A DNA stretch of 64,000 nucleotides, from positions 62,001-126,000 of the forward strand of contig DATNEW010000034.1 in NCBI GenBank assembly GCA_035606695.1, in the 5' to 3' direction. Position numbers and translations under genes: made by a program. The notes below the pieces were generated by a model that worked only from the letters and a program-made list of their open reading frames with translations, was not told the DNA's origin and ran no database searches. The DNA is from Gemmatimonadaceae bacterium. GTDB lineage: Bacteria; Gemmatimonadota; Gemmatimonadetes; Gemmatimonadales; Gemmatimonadaceae. Shown in pieces: positions 1 through 8,584 of the stretch; the stretch's first letter is position 1; each line of letters begins with the position of its first letter.

Positions 1-100
1 GCGGGCTCGGCAACCAGGAGGTGGGGGCCGAACGAGTCACTCAAAAAGTAGTACGTGCAGCGGCGCCAATCTGTTCGGAAGTTGGCGCGGGCCCCGGATC

Positions 101-661
101 GTGCCGAGATTGCGTCACAACTCGCATCTCAGGGGGCGACTCGTGCTTCGGTCCGCTCATTCGTACACGCGCTCGACGCGATTCCGGCCGCTCCTCGCTG
201 CCGGTTTTCTGGCGGCCGGATTCGTCGCGCCAGCCGCAGTGCTGTCCGCCCAGGCCGGCCCCGGAGCGCCCGTCGCGGTGGCGTCCGACCGGGCCAGACT
301 CCTTCAGCTGGAAGACGATTGGGCCAAGGCCCTCGTCAAGCGCGACCGGGGCGTGTTTCAGCGCCTGCTCGCCCCGGGATTTGTCTACACCGAAGACGAC
401 AAGCTTTCGACTCGCGACGAAGTTCTGCGCGACATCATCACCGCGGGCGACACGGTGAAATCGTCCCACAACGAAGACATGGTGACGCACTTCCGCGGCA
501 GCACCGGCGTCGTGACCGGGTTGCTCGTGATCGAGGGCCGCGCGAACGGCGCGGGCTACGTCCACCGCTATCGATTCACCGACACCTGGGTCAAGAACGC
601 CGACGGTTCGTGGCAGATCTTTGCCGCCGAAGACTATCTGATCCCGGCTAAGAAGTCTTAG
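101..661 (+). CDS. Exported SnoaL/NTF2-like protein (DUF4440 type)
   Basis: Small exported protein of the NTF2-like cone fold. The first ~50 residues are a basic stretch followed by a hydrophobic segment ending at VLSAQ, a plausible signal peptide. The mature part has the hallmarks of DUF4440: an opening helix LLQLEDDWAKALVKRD, a middle GVVTGLLVIEG strand and a closing DTWVKNADGSWQI strand. The family includes ketosteroid-isomerase-like enzymes and non-enzymatic ligand binders, and no substrate can be named. The start is GTG at 101; an in-frame GTG at 143 gives a more compact signal peptide and is equally possible. Its TAG stop overlaps the TAA stop of the convergent kinase gene, so the two transcripts run into each other. 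Confidence 0.75.
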   Translation: MPRLRHNSHLRGRLVLRSAHSYTRSTRFRPLLAAGFLAAGFVAPAAVLSAQAGPGAPVAVASDRARLLQLEDDWAKALVKRDRGVFQRLLAPGFVYTEDDKLSTRDEVLRDIITAGDTVKSSHNEDMVTHFRGSTGVVTGLLVIEGRANGAGYVHRYRFTDTWVKNADGSWQIFAAEDYLIPAKKS

Positions 662-2163
662 CTGGCGACCGCATTCGGCGCGTAGATCGCCAGCGCGTCG
701 GAGATGACGCCGAACAGCCGTTCCTGGCTGAACGGCTTTTCGACGAACCAGCAGCCGATCTCGCGCAGACGCTCGGTGTCCATGGTGTCCTTGGTGTAGC
801 CGGACATCAGTACGAGCGGAATGTTCGGGCGGCGCGAGTGCACGTGCGCGAGAAACTCCGGACCACTGATGCCGGGCATCACGGCATCGCTCAATACCAG
901 CGTCACCTCGGCGGCGTGCGCCTCGAACGTTCGCAGCGCGTCGGCGCTCGATCGCACCGCAAGCACGCGATGCCCCCGGCGCTCGAGCGTGCGGCGTACC
1001 GACTCGAGCACGACGGATTCGTCCTCGACGAGCAGAATCGTTCCCGCCGGCGCCAGCGTTACCGTCACGGGCCGTTGCCGCGCGCGAATCACCGCGACGG
1101 GACGAATCGTTCGCGGCAGCGTGATCCGGAATTCGGCGCCCTCGCCCGGCTCGCTCTGCAGCTGGATCGAACCACCGGCTTGATGCACGATGCCGTACAC
1201 CGTGGCGAGCCCGAGGCCCGTTCCGTTCCCCGACGACTTCGTCGTGAAGAAGGGCTCGAAGACTCGCTCGCGCGTCGCGGCGTCCATGCCGTGGCCGGTG
1301 TCGCGAACGGTCAATAGCACGTGCGCGTCGTCGAGCTGCCGCGTTTCGATCGATACGATGCCGCCGTCCGGCATCGCGTCGCGCGCATTCACGACGAGGT
1401 TCACGAGCGCCTGTTCGAGCTGCCCGCGATCGGCCTCGATGAAGCAGGGGCGCGCGTCGAGCACGCACGTCAGCTGGACGCTCGCGTTGACCAGCCGGTG
1501 CAGCATGCGCTCGAGATCGCGCACCACGAGATTGACATCGAGCACCTCGGGACGAAATCCCTGCTTGCGGCTGAACGCCAGCAGCTGCCTCGTCAACAAC
1601 GCCGCGCGCTCCGCGGCGCGCTTGATCTCGATGACCTCGTCATACTGATCGCCGAACAGCACGCCTTCGTCCAGCAGCAGCTCGGCGTTGCACGTGATGC
1701 CCGCCAGCAGATTGTTGAAGTCGTGCGCGACCCCGCCGGCCAGGCGTCCGAGCGCTTCCATTTTCTGCGCGTGACGAAGCTGCTGCTCCAGGTCGCGTTG
1801 GTCGGTGACGTCCTGCGTCGTACCGACGAGAATGCGCTCACTCGGCTCCCCGTACGCTTGCACGCGCGTGTGAACGGACCGCGTCGTCGGCGCGGCGACG
1901 ATGCCGTGATACACCGTCCCCGGCGTGTGCGCGCGTTCCGCCTGCTCCACGGCGCGGCGGACTCGCTCGGCATCGGACGTGGGAATGCGCGTCCAGAAGG
2001 CGTCGCCCGATATCGTGGGCTCGGCGGCATCGATGCCGAGGAGGCGGCACATCTCCAGCGAGCAGGTGATCCGATCGCTGGCGCGATCCCACTCCCAGCT
2101 GCCGATTTTCGCGATTCGCTGCGCTTCGGCGAGCTGGGCTTCGGTGCCTAGAAAGCGAGTCAT
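658..2163 (-). CDS. PAS-containing hybrid sensor histidine kinase with receiver domain
   Basis: Soluble hybrid kinase of 501 residues with no membrane segment. An N-terminal PAS-type sensor (about 10-125, ending in the PAC-like VGTTQDVTDQ) is followed by the HisKA helix with H-box GGVAHDFNNLL (His near 147), an N-box NLVVNARDA, G-boxes (DTGHGM, GTGLGL), and a C-terminal receiver (about 375-495) with acidic pair VEDE, phospho-acceptor Asp in LSDAVMPG and conserved Lys in VEKPFS. The family autophosphorylates on His and passes phosphate to the receiver Asp; no separate output regulator is adjacent. Its ATG overlaps the stop of the upstream 1598-residue regulator by four bases (ATGA), so the two are translationally coupled and probably act together. 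Confidence 0.93.
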   Translation of the reverse strand: MTRFLGTEAQLAEAQRIAKIGSWEWDRASDRITCSLEMCRLLGIDAAEPTISGDAFWTRIPTSDAERVRRAVEQAERAHTPGTVYHGIVAAPTTRSVHTRVQAYGEPSERILVGTTQDVTDQRDLEQQLRHAQKMEALGRLAGGVAHDFNNLLAGITCNAELLLDEGVLFGDQYDEVIEIKRAAERAALLTRQLLAFSRKQGFRPEVLDVNLVVRDLERMLHRLVNASVQLTCVLDARPCFIEADRGQLEQALVNLVVNARDAMPDGGIVSIETRQLDDAHVLLTVRDTGHGMDAATRERVFEPFFTTKSSGNGTGLGLATVYGIVHQAGGSIQLQSEPGEGAEFRITLPRTIRPVAVIRARQRPVTVTLAPAGTILLVEDESVVLESVRRTLERRGHRVLAVRSSADALRTFEAHAAEVTLVLSDAVMPGISGPEFLAHVHSRRPNIPLVLMSGYTKDTMDTERLREIGCWFVEKPFSQERLFGVISDALAIYAPNAVAS

Positions 2164-5100
2164 GAATGGGACGCGGTGGCGGGAGGGACGCGTTGTGAGA
2201 GATCTTTAATAGCCAGGTATCGCGCGGCGAGCGAGGCATAGCCCATCGTCGCGGCGACCGGGGCGTACCGATCGGCCTCGGCGACGGCATCGCCGTATCC
2301 GGCCGCGACGAGATCCGACACGACTTCGGCGACGAACCACGCCGCGCCGTACGGATCGCGCGCTTCGGCCAGGCCAACGGCGCGGCGAAATTCCGTCGTC
2401 GCCGCCGCGGTCTCGCCCGACTCGAGGGCGCAGCGTACGAGGAGCGCCTCGACCATGTCGCGACCCTGGAACCAGCGATCGCCTTCGGTGGCGATCTCGA
2501 CGCGAAGTGTATCGGCGGCGAGTTGCGCCGCACCCGTCCGACCCTGGCGCAGTGCGGCCAGACCGGCGCCCGCTTCGGCGCCGAGCGCCACATCGCGGTG
2601 GCCGAGCTTCTTCGCGAGATCGCGTGTGCGAGTGAAGAGATCGAACGCGGCCGCCGCATTGCCGGACTCGCGCTCCACGGCCGCGGCATTGTATAACGCG
2701 GCCAAGCGGCAGGATTCGTTGTGCACCAGCGTGAAGAGCGTGATCGCGATAGAGAACTGTTCGCGCGCCGAATCGAGCTCGCCGGCATGCAGCTGCAGCA
2801 CGCCGAGATTGATTGCGGCAAGGCCCGAGATCTCCGGTGCACGAACGCGGTCCGCGATGTCGCGCGCTGCGTGATACGCCGTGCGCGCCGCGTCGTTCCG
2901 CTGCGCGCGCGCACTCGCCACGCCGATCGCAACATGACTCCGCGCTTCGGCGTGCGCGTCGCCCAGCTCGCGCGCGAGCACCAGCGCTTCGCCGTAGACC
3001 GAGAGCGCCTGCTCGGCGTCGCGCTCGAGAATCATCGTGCCGTAGCGAACCCGCGACGTGATGCGCAACGCGCGATCGCTCGCGTCTTCAGACAGGTGCA
3101 CTGCCTCCGCCGCGGCCGCCTCGGCGAGCGCTACCTCCCCGCAGCGCCCGTGTGCCATCGACCGCAGCACCGTCAGGGAGACATGCTCGTCGGTGCAGCC
3201 GAGGCGTTGGGCCTCGCTCGAGAGGGCATCGCAGGCACCGAGCGTGTCCGCCGGCGTGGTGCCGGTGCGGAATCGCGCGCGCGCACGCTGCGTCGACAGC
3301 CACAGGGCTTCGCAGGGCATCAACTCGGCGCCGACTTCACTCAACGCGCGATCGCAGAACGATTCACAGCGCGCGTGCGTCGCCATGCGCTCGGCGGCGC
3401 GAATGAGCGCGCGGTACGCATCGAATTTCTGGCGGGCGCCGGCGGCGTGACGCACCGCCATCTCGAAGAACGAGATCGCGTCGTCGGGCGCATGCAGATT
3501 CGCCGCCGCCTCGCCGGCGCGCAATGCATAGTCGTACGCGTGCTGACTAGTGCCGGCGCGATCGTAGTGCTGCGCCAACCGGGCGACCGCACTCGGCTCC
3601 CGCCGCTCGAGCGCGACGGCGATTTGCTCGTGCACCCGCTGCACGCGCCGGGGATTCAGGCCGCGGAGCAGCGACTCGCGGAGCAGCGTATGGCGAAACG
3701 CGAATTGACGTCCGTCGGCGTTGCCGACAGGAGCCACCACGTCAGCCTCGATCGCGTCATCGAGCGCTTCGAGCACGTCGTCTTCGCCCCAGCCGCCGGC
3801 TTCGATGAGAATATCCACATCGAACCCGCGGCCGATCACCGAAGCAAACGCCAACATGCGGCGTGACAACGGCGCCAAACGCTCGACGCGGCGCGCGAAC
3901 AGATCGTACGACCGCTCCGGCAGCGCGACGTCCAGCGGCGTCCGCCACTGCCAGCGGGTTCCGTCATGCCACAGCGCATGCGCGTCGAGCATGGCGCGCA
4001 ACAGCTGATTCACCAGCAGCGGATTGCCCTCGGTGCGCGATTGCACGAGCTCGACGAACTCCGCCGACAAATCACGCCGGTCGAGCACCGCCTCGAGCCA
4101 AATGCGCAACTCGCCCGGCGACAACGCGCCCAGATGCAGCGTGCGTACGCGCTCGTCGCGCGACAGTCGAATGCGGCGGTCCGAGTCCAACGCGCGCGAC
4201 GGATCGTCGAGCACGGTGATGCACAGCAGCAGGCGCTCGCTCGTCAGGCGCGACTGCACGTGCTCGAACAAATCCCACGCGGCGCTGTCCGCCCACTGCA
4301 TGTCCTCGAGCACGATCGTCAACGGCTGCGCCTCGCTCGCCGCGCGAAGCAGCTCCGCCACTTCCTCGTACAGCGCGTACTTGCTGGGCGACGCTTCGAG
4401 TGCCGGCGTGCCAAGACTCGGAATCAGGCGTGGCAGTTCGTGCCACACGCGCGGCGGGCATGCTTCGAGCGCCGCCACGCCGGCGAGCGCTTCCGCCCAG
4501 GGGCTGTATGGCGGACGAACATCGGTCTCGACGCATTGGCCGGACACGAACGCTCCGCCGCGCAGCGCGACGTCGCTCGCGAGCTGCCGCAGCAGCGTCG
4601 TCTTGCCGACGCCGGCATCGCCGCTCAACAACAGGATCTGCGGGCGGCGGCGCATCGACTGATCGAGCAGCATCGCGAGCTGCTCGAGCTCTCGGCCGCG
4701 GCCCACGAAGCGCTCGGCGCTGAGCACGGGCTCGCGGCGCGCGCGTGACTCGACGGCCGCGCCAACCTGATTGCGGCCGTTCCGCTTCGCGTCGTACATC
4801 GCGCGATCGGCCGACGCGAACAGCTGCTCGAAGGTTTCGCCGTCGCGCGGGGCCGCCGCGACGCCGACGGATATCGTCACACCGACGGATGGCTCACCGG
4901 TGTCGCCGGGGATACGGCGGCGCAGCACCGCGTCCCGCACCACCTCGGCGAACCGGCTCGCCTCATCCGCGTCGGTATACGAAAGCCACACGACAAATTC
5001 ATCGCCGGCGAAGCGGCCGACGAAACCGCGGCCGTCAGCATGGGTGCGCAAGACGTCGGCGACGCCGCGCAGCACGTCGTCGCCGCGCAAGTGCCCGAAG

Positions 5101-6956
5101 GCGTCATTCACACGCTTGAACAAATCGACATCGACCACGAGCAGTGCGGCGGGCGTCACCGGCCCGTGTGTATCGAGCGACGCGCCCACGAGGTCGACGA
5201 ACGCGCGGCGCGTGAGAACGCCCGTGAGGTCATCGGTTTCATCGTGCGCGGGCATCACCGCGACGCCGAGCGCGGGGGACGCCATCCGGCGTGCGAGCCG
5301 TGGCGGCGTGCCCGTCTCGCGCATCAGCTCCTCGAACACCGCGAAGATGGCGGGGTCGAAGCGGCGGCCGACGTCGCGCCGCATGATCTCCATCGTTTCG
5401 AGATGCGTATACGGCTTCTGATATGCGCGCTGCGAGGTCAATGCATCGTACACGTCCGCGATGCACACGACGCGCGCCGCGAGCGGAATTTCCTCGCCCG
5501 CGCTCTGGTCGGGGTAGCCGCTGCCGTCCCAATGCTCGTGGTGGCTGCGCACGATCGGCAGAACGTCTCCGGGGAAATCGACCTCGGACAGGAGCGCGAC
5601 ACCGGCCCCCGGATGCATGCGTACGATTTCCCACTCCGCGCTCGTGAGCGGAGCCGGCTTGTTCAGGATGTCCGACGATACCACGAGCTTGCCGACGTCG
5701 TGCAGCAACGCGCCGATCCGGAACCAGAACATCGATTCGCGCGGCACGCCGGCGCGCGCGGCGAGCGCGCAGGCAAGATTCGCCACCCGCTCGCAATGGC
5801 CGTGCGTATAGTCGTCCTTCGCTTCGATCGAATCGCCCCAGCGCTGCACCAGCTCCAGAAATTGCGACTCGAGCTTCGCATTCCGCCGCTCGATGTCGGC
5901 GACCTCGCGGCGCGACCGCAGCAGCGAGAACAAGCGATGCGACCGTGCCAGGTAGTTCAGCGCTTCCCGGTTGCGCCCTTGGCGACGATACAACTCCGCG
6001 AGCTCGCGCGACGCTTCGGCCTCGAGCGAGGCGTCGCCGCTCGCCGTCGCGAAGTCGATCGCGCGGCGGAACGCGGCCTCGCTGTCCGCGACCGCCATGC
6101 GCTCGCGCGCGAGCACGCCGGTGATGCGCGCCAGCTCGCCGTCGGCGTGGTGGTCGCCCAGCGTCCGCGCGAGCTGCTCCGCCCGCGCCGTGGCTTCCGT
6201 GGCGCGCGTCACGTCCCCGCGCGCGATCCACAGCTCCGCCACGTTTGAGTGAATCGTAATGAGCGTACTCATATCGCCGCACGACGTGCCGAGCTCGATC
6301 GCCTCGGCGTAGGCGCGCTGCGCGGCGTCCCACCGCTCGAGATCCTTGTACAGCATGCCGAGGTTGCTCAGGGCACGCAGCGTCTCGACGGAGAGACCGA
6401 GCGCGCGATAGTCCGCAAGGCTCGAGGTGTAGAAGCGAAGCGCGCCGCGGAGATCGCCGCTCATGCTGGCCATGATCCCCAGGTTCTGCGCGGTCATCGC
6501 GGCAAGCCGCGTGTCGCCGCAGCGGCGGGCGCAGGCGCGCGCCGCCACGTACAGCCGCTCCGCCTCATCGAGCCGGCCGCGCCGCCACTCGACGATGGCC
6601 AGCAGGTTCAACGCGTGCCCGACCCCCGCTTCGTCGCCGTTCGCTTCGCTGACGGCGCGCGCGGCCGTCGCGCAATCCTCCGACGCGTCGAGATCGCGGT
6701 CGACCTGATACGTGAACGCGATGCGCCGCAGAAGCATCGCCGCGGTGCTCGCCTCGTCGCCGTGACGCAGCAGCGAGAGGCCGCGCTCATAGTGCCAGCG
6801 CGCCTCGTCGCGGCGACCCGCGCGCTCGGCCTCCTGGCCGAGCGTGAACTCCTCGGTCACGTCACGACCATCACGAATATCACGAACATCACGAGCGTCG
6901 TGCGCGTTCAGCGGAACGAGCTCGAGCCCCGTGTCGCGAACCATGCGAGCGGTCAT
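2160..6956 (-). CDS. Giant regulator: TPR, HD-GYP, GGDEF, AAA ATPase, TPR
   Basis: A 1598-residue cytoplasmic protein. Order seen: TPR-like helices (~25-340); HD-GYP phosphodiesterase (~365-545) with LLHDVGKL and HHEHWDGSGYP; GGDEF cyclase (~575-735) whose signature reads AGDEF (near 649) instead of GGDEF; a BREX-unrelated STAND/MalT-like AAA module with Walker A GDAGVGKTT (~775) and Walker B-like IVLEDMQWAD; then TPR-like repeats to the end. HD-GYP proteins degrade c-di-GMP and GGDEF domains make it, so the chain could do both or use one domain as a sensor. AGDEF is tolerated in some active cyclases. No RxxD inhibitory site stands just before the signature. Last-but-one gene of a minus-strand operon, coupled to the downstream hybrid kinase. 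Confidence 0.9.
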   Translation of the reverse strand: MTARMVRDTGLELVPLNAHDARDVRDIRDGRDVTEEFTLGQEAERAGRRDEARWHYERGLSLLRHGDEASTAAMLLRRIAFTYQVDRDLDASEDCATAARAVSEANGDEAGVGHALNLLAIVEWRRGRLDEAERLYVAARACARRCGDTRLAAMTAQNLGIMASMSGDLRGALRFYTSSLADYRALGLSVETLRALSNLGMLYKDLERWDAAQRAYAEAIELGTSCGDMSTLITIHSNVAELWIARGDVTRATEATARAEQLARTLGDHHADGELARITGVLARERMAVADSEAAFRRAIDFATASGDASLEAEASRELAELYRRQGRNREALNYLARSHRLFSLLRSRREVADIERRNAKLESQFLELVQRWGDSIEAKDDYTHGHCERVANLACALAARAGVPRESMFWFRIGALLHDVGKLVVSSDILNKPAPLTSAEWEIVRMHPGAGVALLSEVDFPGDVLPIVRSHHEHWDGSGYPDQSAGEEIPLAARVVCIADVYDALTSQRAYQKPYTHLETMEIMRRDVGRRFDPAIFAVFEELMRETGTPPRLARRMASPALGVAVMPAHDETDDLTGVLTRRAFVDLVGASLDTHGPVTPAALLVVDVDLFKRVNDAFGHLRGDDVLRGVADVLRTHADGRGFVGRFAGDEFVVWLSYTDADEASRFAEVVRDAVLRRRIPGDTGEPSVGVTISVGVAAAPRDGETFEQLFASADRAMYDAKRNGRNQVGAAVESRARREPVLSAERFVGRGRELEQLAMLLDQSMRRRPQILLLSGDAGVGKTTLLRQLASDVALRGGAFVSGQCVETDVRPPYSPWAEALAGVAALEACPPRVWHELPRLIPSLGTPALEASPSKYALYEEVAELLRAASEAQPLTIVLEDMQWADSAAWDLFEHVQSRLTSERLLLCITVLDDPSRALDSDRRIRLSRDERVRTLHLGALSPGELRIWLEAVLDRRDLSAEFVELVQSRTEGNPLLVNQLLRAMLDAHALWHDGTRWQWRTPLDVALPERSYDLFARRVERLAPLSRRMLAFASVIGRGFDVDILIEAGGWGEDDVLEALDDAIEADVVAPVGNADGRQFAFRHTLLRESLLRGLNPRRVQRVHEQIAVALERREPSAVARLAQHYDRAGTSQHAYDYALRAGEAAANLHAPDDAISFFEMAVRHAAGARQKFDAYRALIRAAERMATHARCESFCDRALSEVGAELMPCEALWLSTQRARARFRTGTTPADTLGACDALSSEAQRLGCTDEHVSLTVLRSMAHGRCGEVALAEAAAAEAVHLSEDASDRALRITSRVRYGTMILERDAEQALSVYGEALVLARELGDAHAEARSHVAIGVASARAQRNDAARTAYHAARDIADRVRAPEISGLAAINLGVLQLHAGELDSAREQFSIAITLFTLVHNESCRLAALYNAAAVERESGNAAAAFDLFTRTRDLAKKLGHRDVALGAEAGAGLAALRQGRTGAAQLAADTLRVEIATEGDRWFQGRDMVEALLVRCALESGETAAATTEFRRAVGLAEARDPYGAAWFVAEVVSDLVAAGYGDAVAEADRYAPVAATMGYASLAARYLAIKDLSQRVPPATASHS

Positions 6957-6965
6957 GATGATCGG

Positions 6966-7568
6966 CTACCAGTCGCGGCCGGCGGCCACCAAGTACCCCG
7001 AGAAGTGCCGGATCTTCGTGCTGATCGTGCCCGCCACCGCATTGTAGTCAATCGACAACAGCTCGCGCACGGTCGCGGAGTTGCTCCAACTCGACAGATC
7101 GTCGTCGTGCGCGAAGTAGCCGACCTGGGCGAAGTCCACACCGGGCCGCAGGCGCAAGGCGCTCACATCCTGCGTGAACGTCAACGCAACCGGAAAGACG
7201 TTGCCGTGCGGCTCGAAGTCGTACGCGGCCATGCGGCCGCTCAACGCCGTCACTGAAAACGTGGTGACGCGACTTACCGCTCCCATCGGCACATGCAGAT
7301 GAAGCCCCGCGGTCGGAATCTCCAGATCACCGCCGCCTGGGCCGATGTCCGCCGACACTGTGATGGCCGAACCCAGCGGGCTCACCCGCTGCACACCATA
7401 CACACGCGTCGCCCAATTCCCATCGTCGCGGTCATTGACGCGCGATCCTGGTGCGAGCGTGGACGTCGGGCCCGTGGCGAGCGAGCTCGCCGGCGAATTG
7501 TCAGAGCAACCGAAGGCGACGAGGACGGCGGCGGCCATGGCCGCGCGGCAGATCATGCGAGAGTTCAT
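6966..7568 (-). CDS. ZU5-like lipoprotein, paralogue of its neighbour
   Basis: A 200-residue protein with a lipobox (VAFGC, Cys at 21), so it is probably an outer-membrane or periplasmic lipoprotein. After a Ser/Thr/Gly-rich linker comes a beta-rich region (GGDLEIPTAGLHLHVPMGAV...FSVTAL) resembling a ZU5 domain, a protein-interaction beta sandwich. The C-terminus TKIRHFSGYLVAAGRDW matches the end of the upstream neighbour (KIKHFSGYNVAEGRD), showing that the two are paralogues. It lies 9 bp upstream of the giant regulator and 3 bp downstream of its paralogue, a clear operon. A role in envelope sensing for the coupled regulator and kinase is only an inference from position. Confidence 0.75.
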   Translation of the reverse strand: MNSRMICRAAMAAAVLVAFGCSDNSPASSLATGPTSTLAPGSRVNDRDDGNWATRVYGVQRVSPLGSAITVSADIGPGGGDLEIPTAGLHLHVPMGAVSRVTTFSVTALSGRMAAYDFEPHGNVFPVALTFTQDVSALRLRPGVDFAQVGYFAHDDDLSSWSNSATVRELLSIDYNAVAGTISTKIRHFSGYLVAAGRDW

Positions 7569-7571
7569 GGC

Positions 7572-8231
7572 TCACAACCCGCCGGTCGAATCGCTGTCCC
7601 GGCCTTCGGCGACATTGTAGCCGCTGAAGTGCTTGATCTTGCGGTACACCCAGTTGCCGCTGGGGTCGTACCACGTCTGCAGCTGATACGCGTTCGAGGG
7701 AAGCTGCGTTTCGTCCACGCACGTCGTATCGCTCGTCGGGCACCAGTTGATCTTCGCCGTGCTCGACGCGCTGTCGTCGCGCAGGTACAGCATCACGACG
7801 CCAGGAGCGTAATCCTGCACGGGCTTGAAGCGCAGATGCGTGTCGAACTCCACGAGCGGATGGCCGTTCACGATCGACGCGGTCGCGGTCACGGTGATCG
7901 GAGCAGTGATGGTGCTGCACGGATTGTCCCACGTGCCGTCGCCATAGCCCGACGTGGCCGGATCGCACACGGAATTCGCCGGGATCACCAGCGCGTGCGG
8001 TCCGATGAGGACCGTGTTGTCGCTCGATGGCTGAATCGTAAAGGTGACGCTGATCGGCCCCGAGGTCGTGGTCGACGTCGCGTCGAACGAGGCGAAGTTT
8101 GGCGGGGGCGGCGGCGTCAGCCACGACGGCGCGGTGTGAGGCTGAGTCGCGAGCTCATGGCCGCACGCGGCGGCGGCGATGGCGAAGCCGAAAGTCAGGA
8201 CGGCCGCAAGGCGTGCACGATCTCTACGCAT
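7572..8231 (-). CDS. Lipoprotein, first gene of the operon, ZU5-like paralogue
   Basis: A 219-residue protein with signal peptide and lipobox AAAACG (Cys near 23), followed by a proline-rich stretch (APSWLTPPPPP) typical of a surface tether. The body is beta-rich with four Cys (SVCDP, DNPCS, NWCP, TTCVD) that could form disulfides, and it ends with the HFSGY-V-GRD motif shared with the next gene. No enzyme motif is seen. It starts the minus-strand run that continues with the second lipoprotein, the giant regulator and the hybrid kinase. The start ATG lies next to a purine-poor leader, so translation initiation may be weak. Confidence 0.72.
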   Translation of the reverse strand: MRRDRARLAAVLTFGFAIAAAACGHELATQPHTAPSWLTPPPPPNFASFDATSTTTSGPISVTFTIQPSSDNTVLIGPHALVIPANSVCDPATSGYGDGTWDNPCSTITAPITVTATASIVNGHPLVEFDTHLRFKPVQDYAPGVVMLYLRDDSASSTAKINWCPTSDTTCVDETQLPSNAYQLQTWYDPSGNWVYRKIKHFSGYNVAEGRDSDSTGGL

Positions 8232-8584
8232 CTACCCTCCGTCGGGTGATGAGATGTTTTGTTCGCGGAACTCAAGTCGGCCGATCCGGCGCCCGATACT
8301 AAGCATTGCCGGCCGCGTCGCGCACCGCTCGAAGGAACCAAAGTTGAGGGGGCCAGGTTATTAGCTGGTTCAATTCGCGGCAAGCCCGAGGTTTGTCCCG
8401 TCGGACGATGGCCAAGCTGCGCCAAACCGCGCCAAAGCGCGCGATCTGACGGATTCCAGGGACCCCAGCCCGCTCGCCGGTCAGAGTGTCTAGCGCTCCA
8501 GCCGAGCCGAGTCGCCGAAAACGGACGATGTGACTCGAGCGCCGCCGAGGCCGATTGGCGCGCAACGTGCCGCTACGCGCCGGG
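8232..8584. other. Intergenic region between divergent lipoprotein and NRAMP genes
   Basis: About 350 bases without a supported gene. It must hold the promoters of both divergent units. I looked for a manganese (yybP-ykoY) or magnesium riboswitch ahead of the transporter and could not make one out. Only GC-rich imperfect repeats (GCGCCAAA-type around 8410-8440) are visible. Confidence 0.5.

Noticed and set aside
8232-8584. Metal riboswitch ahead of the NRAMP gene
   Set aside because: No yybP-ykoY or M-box consensus could be recognised.
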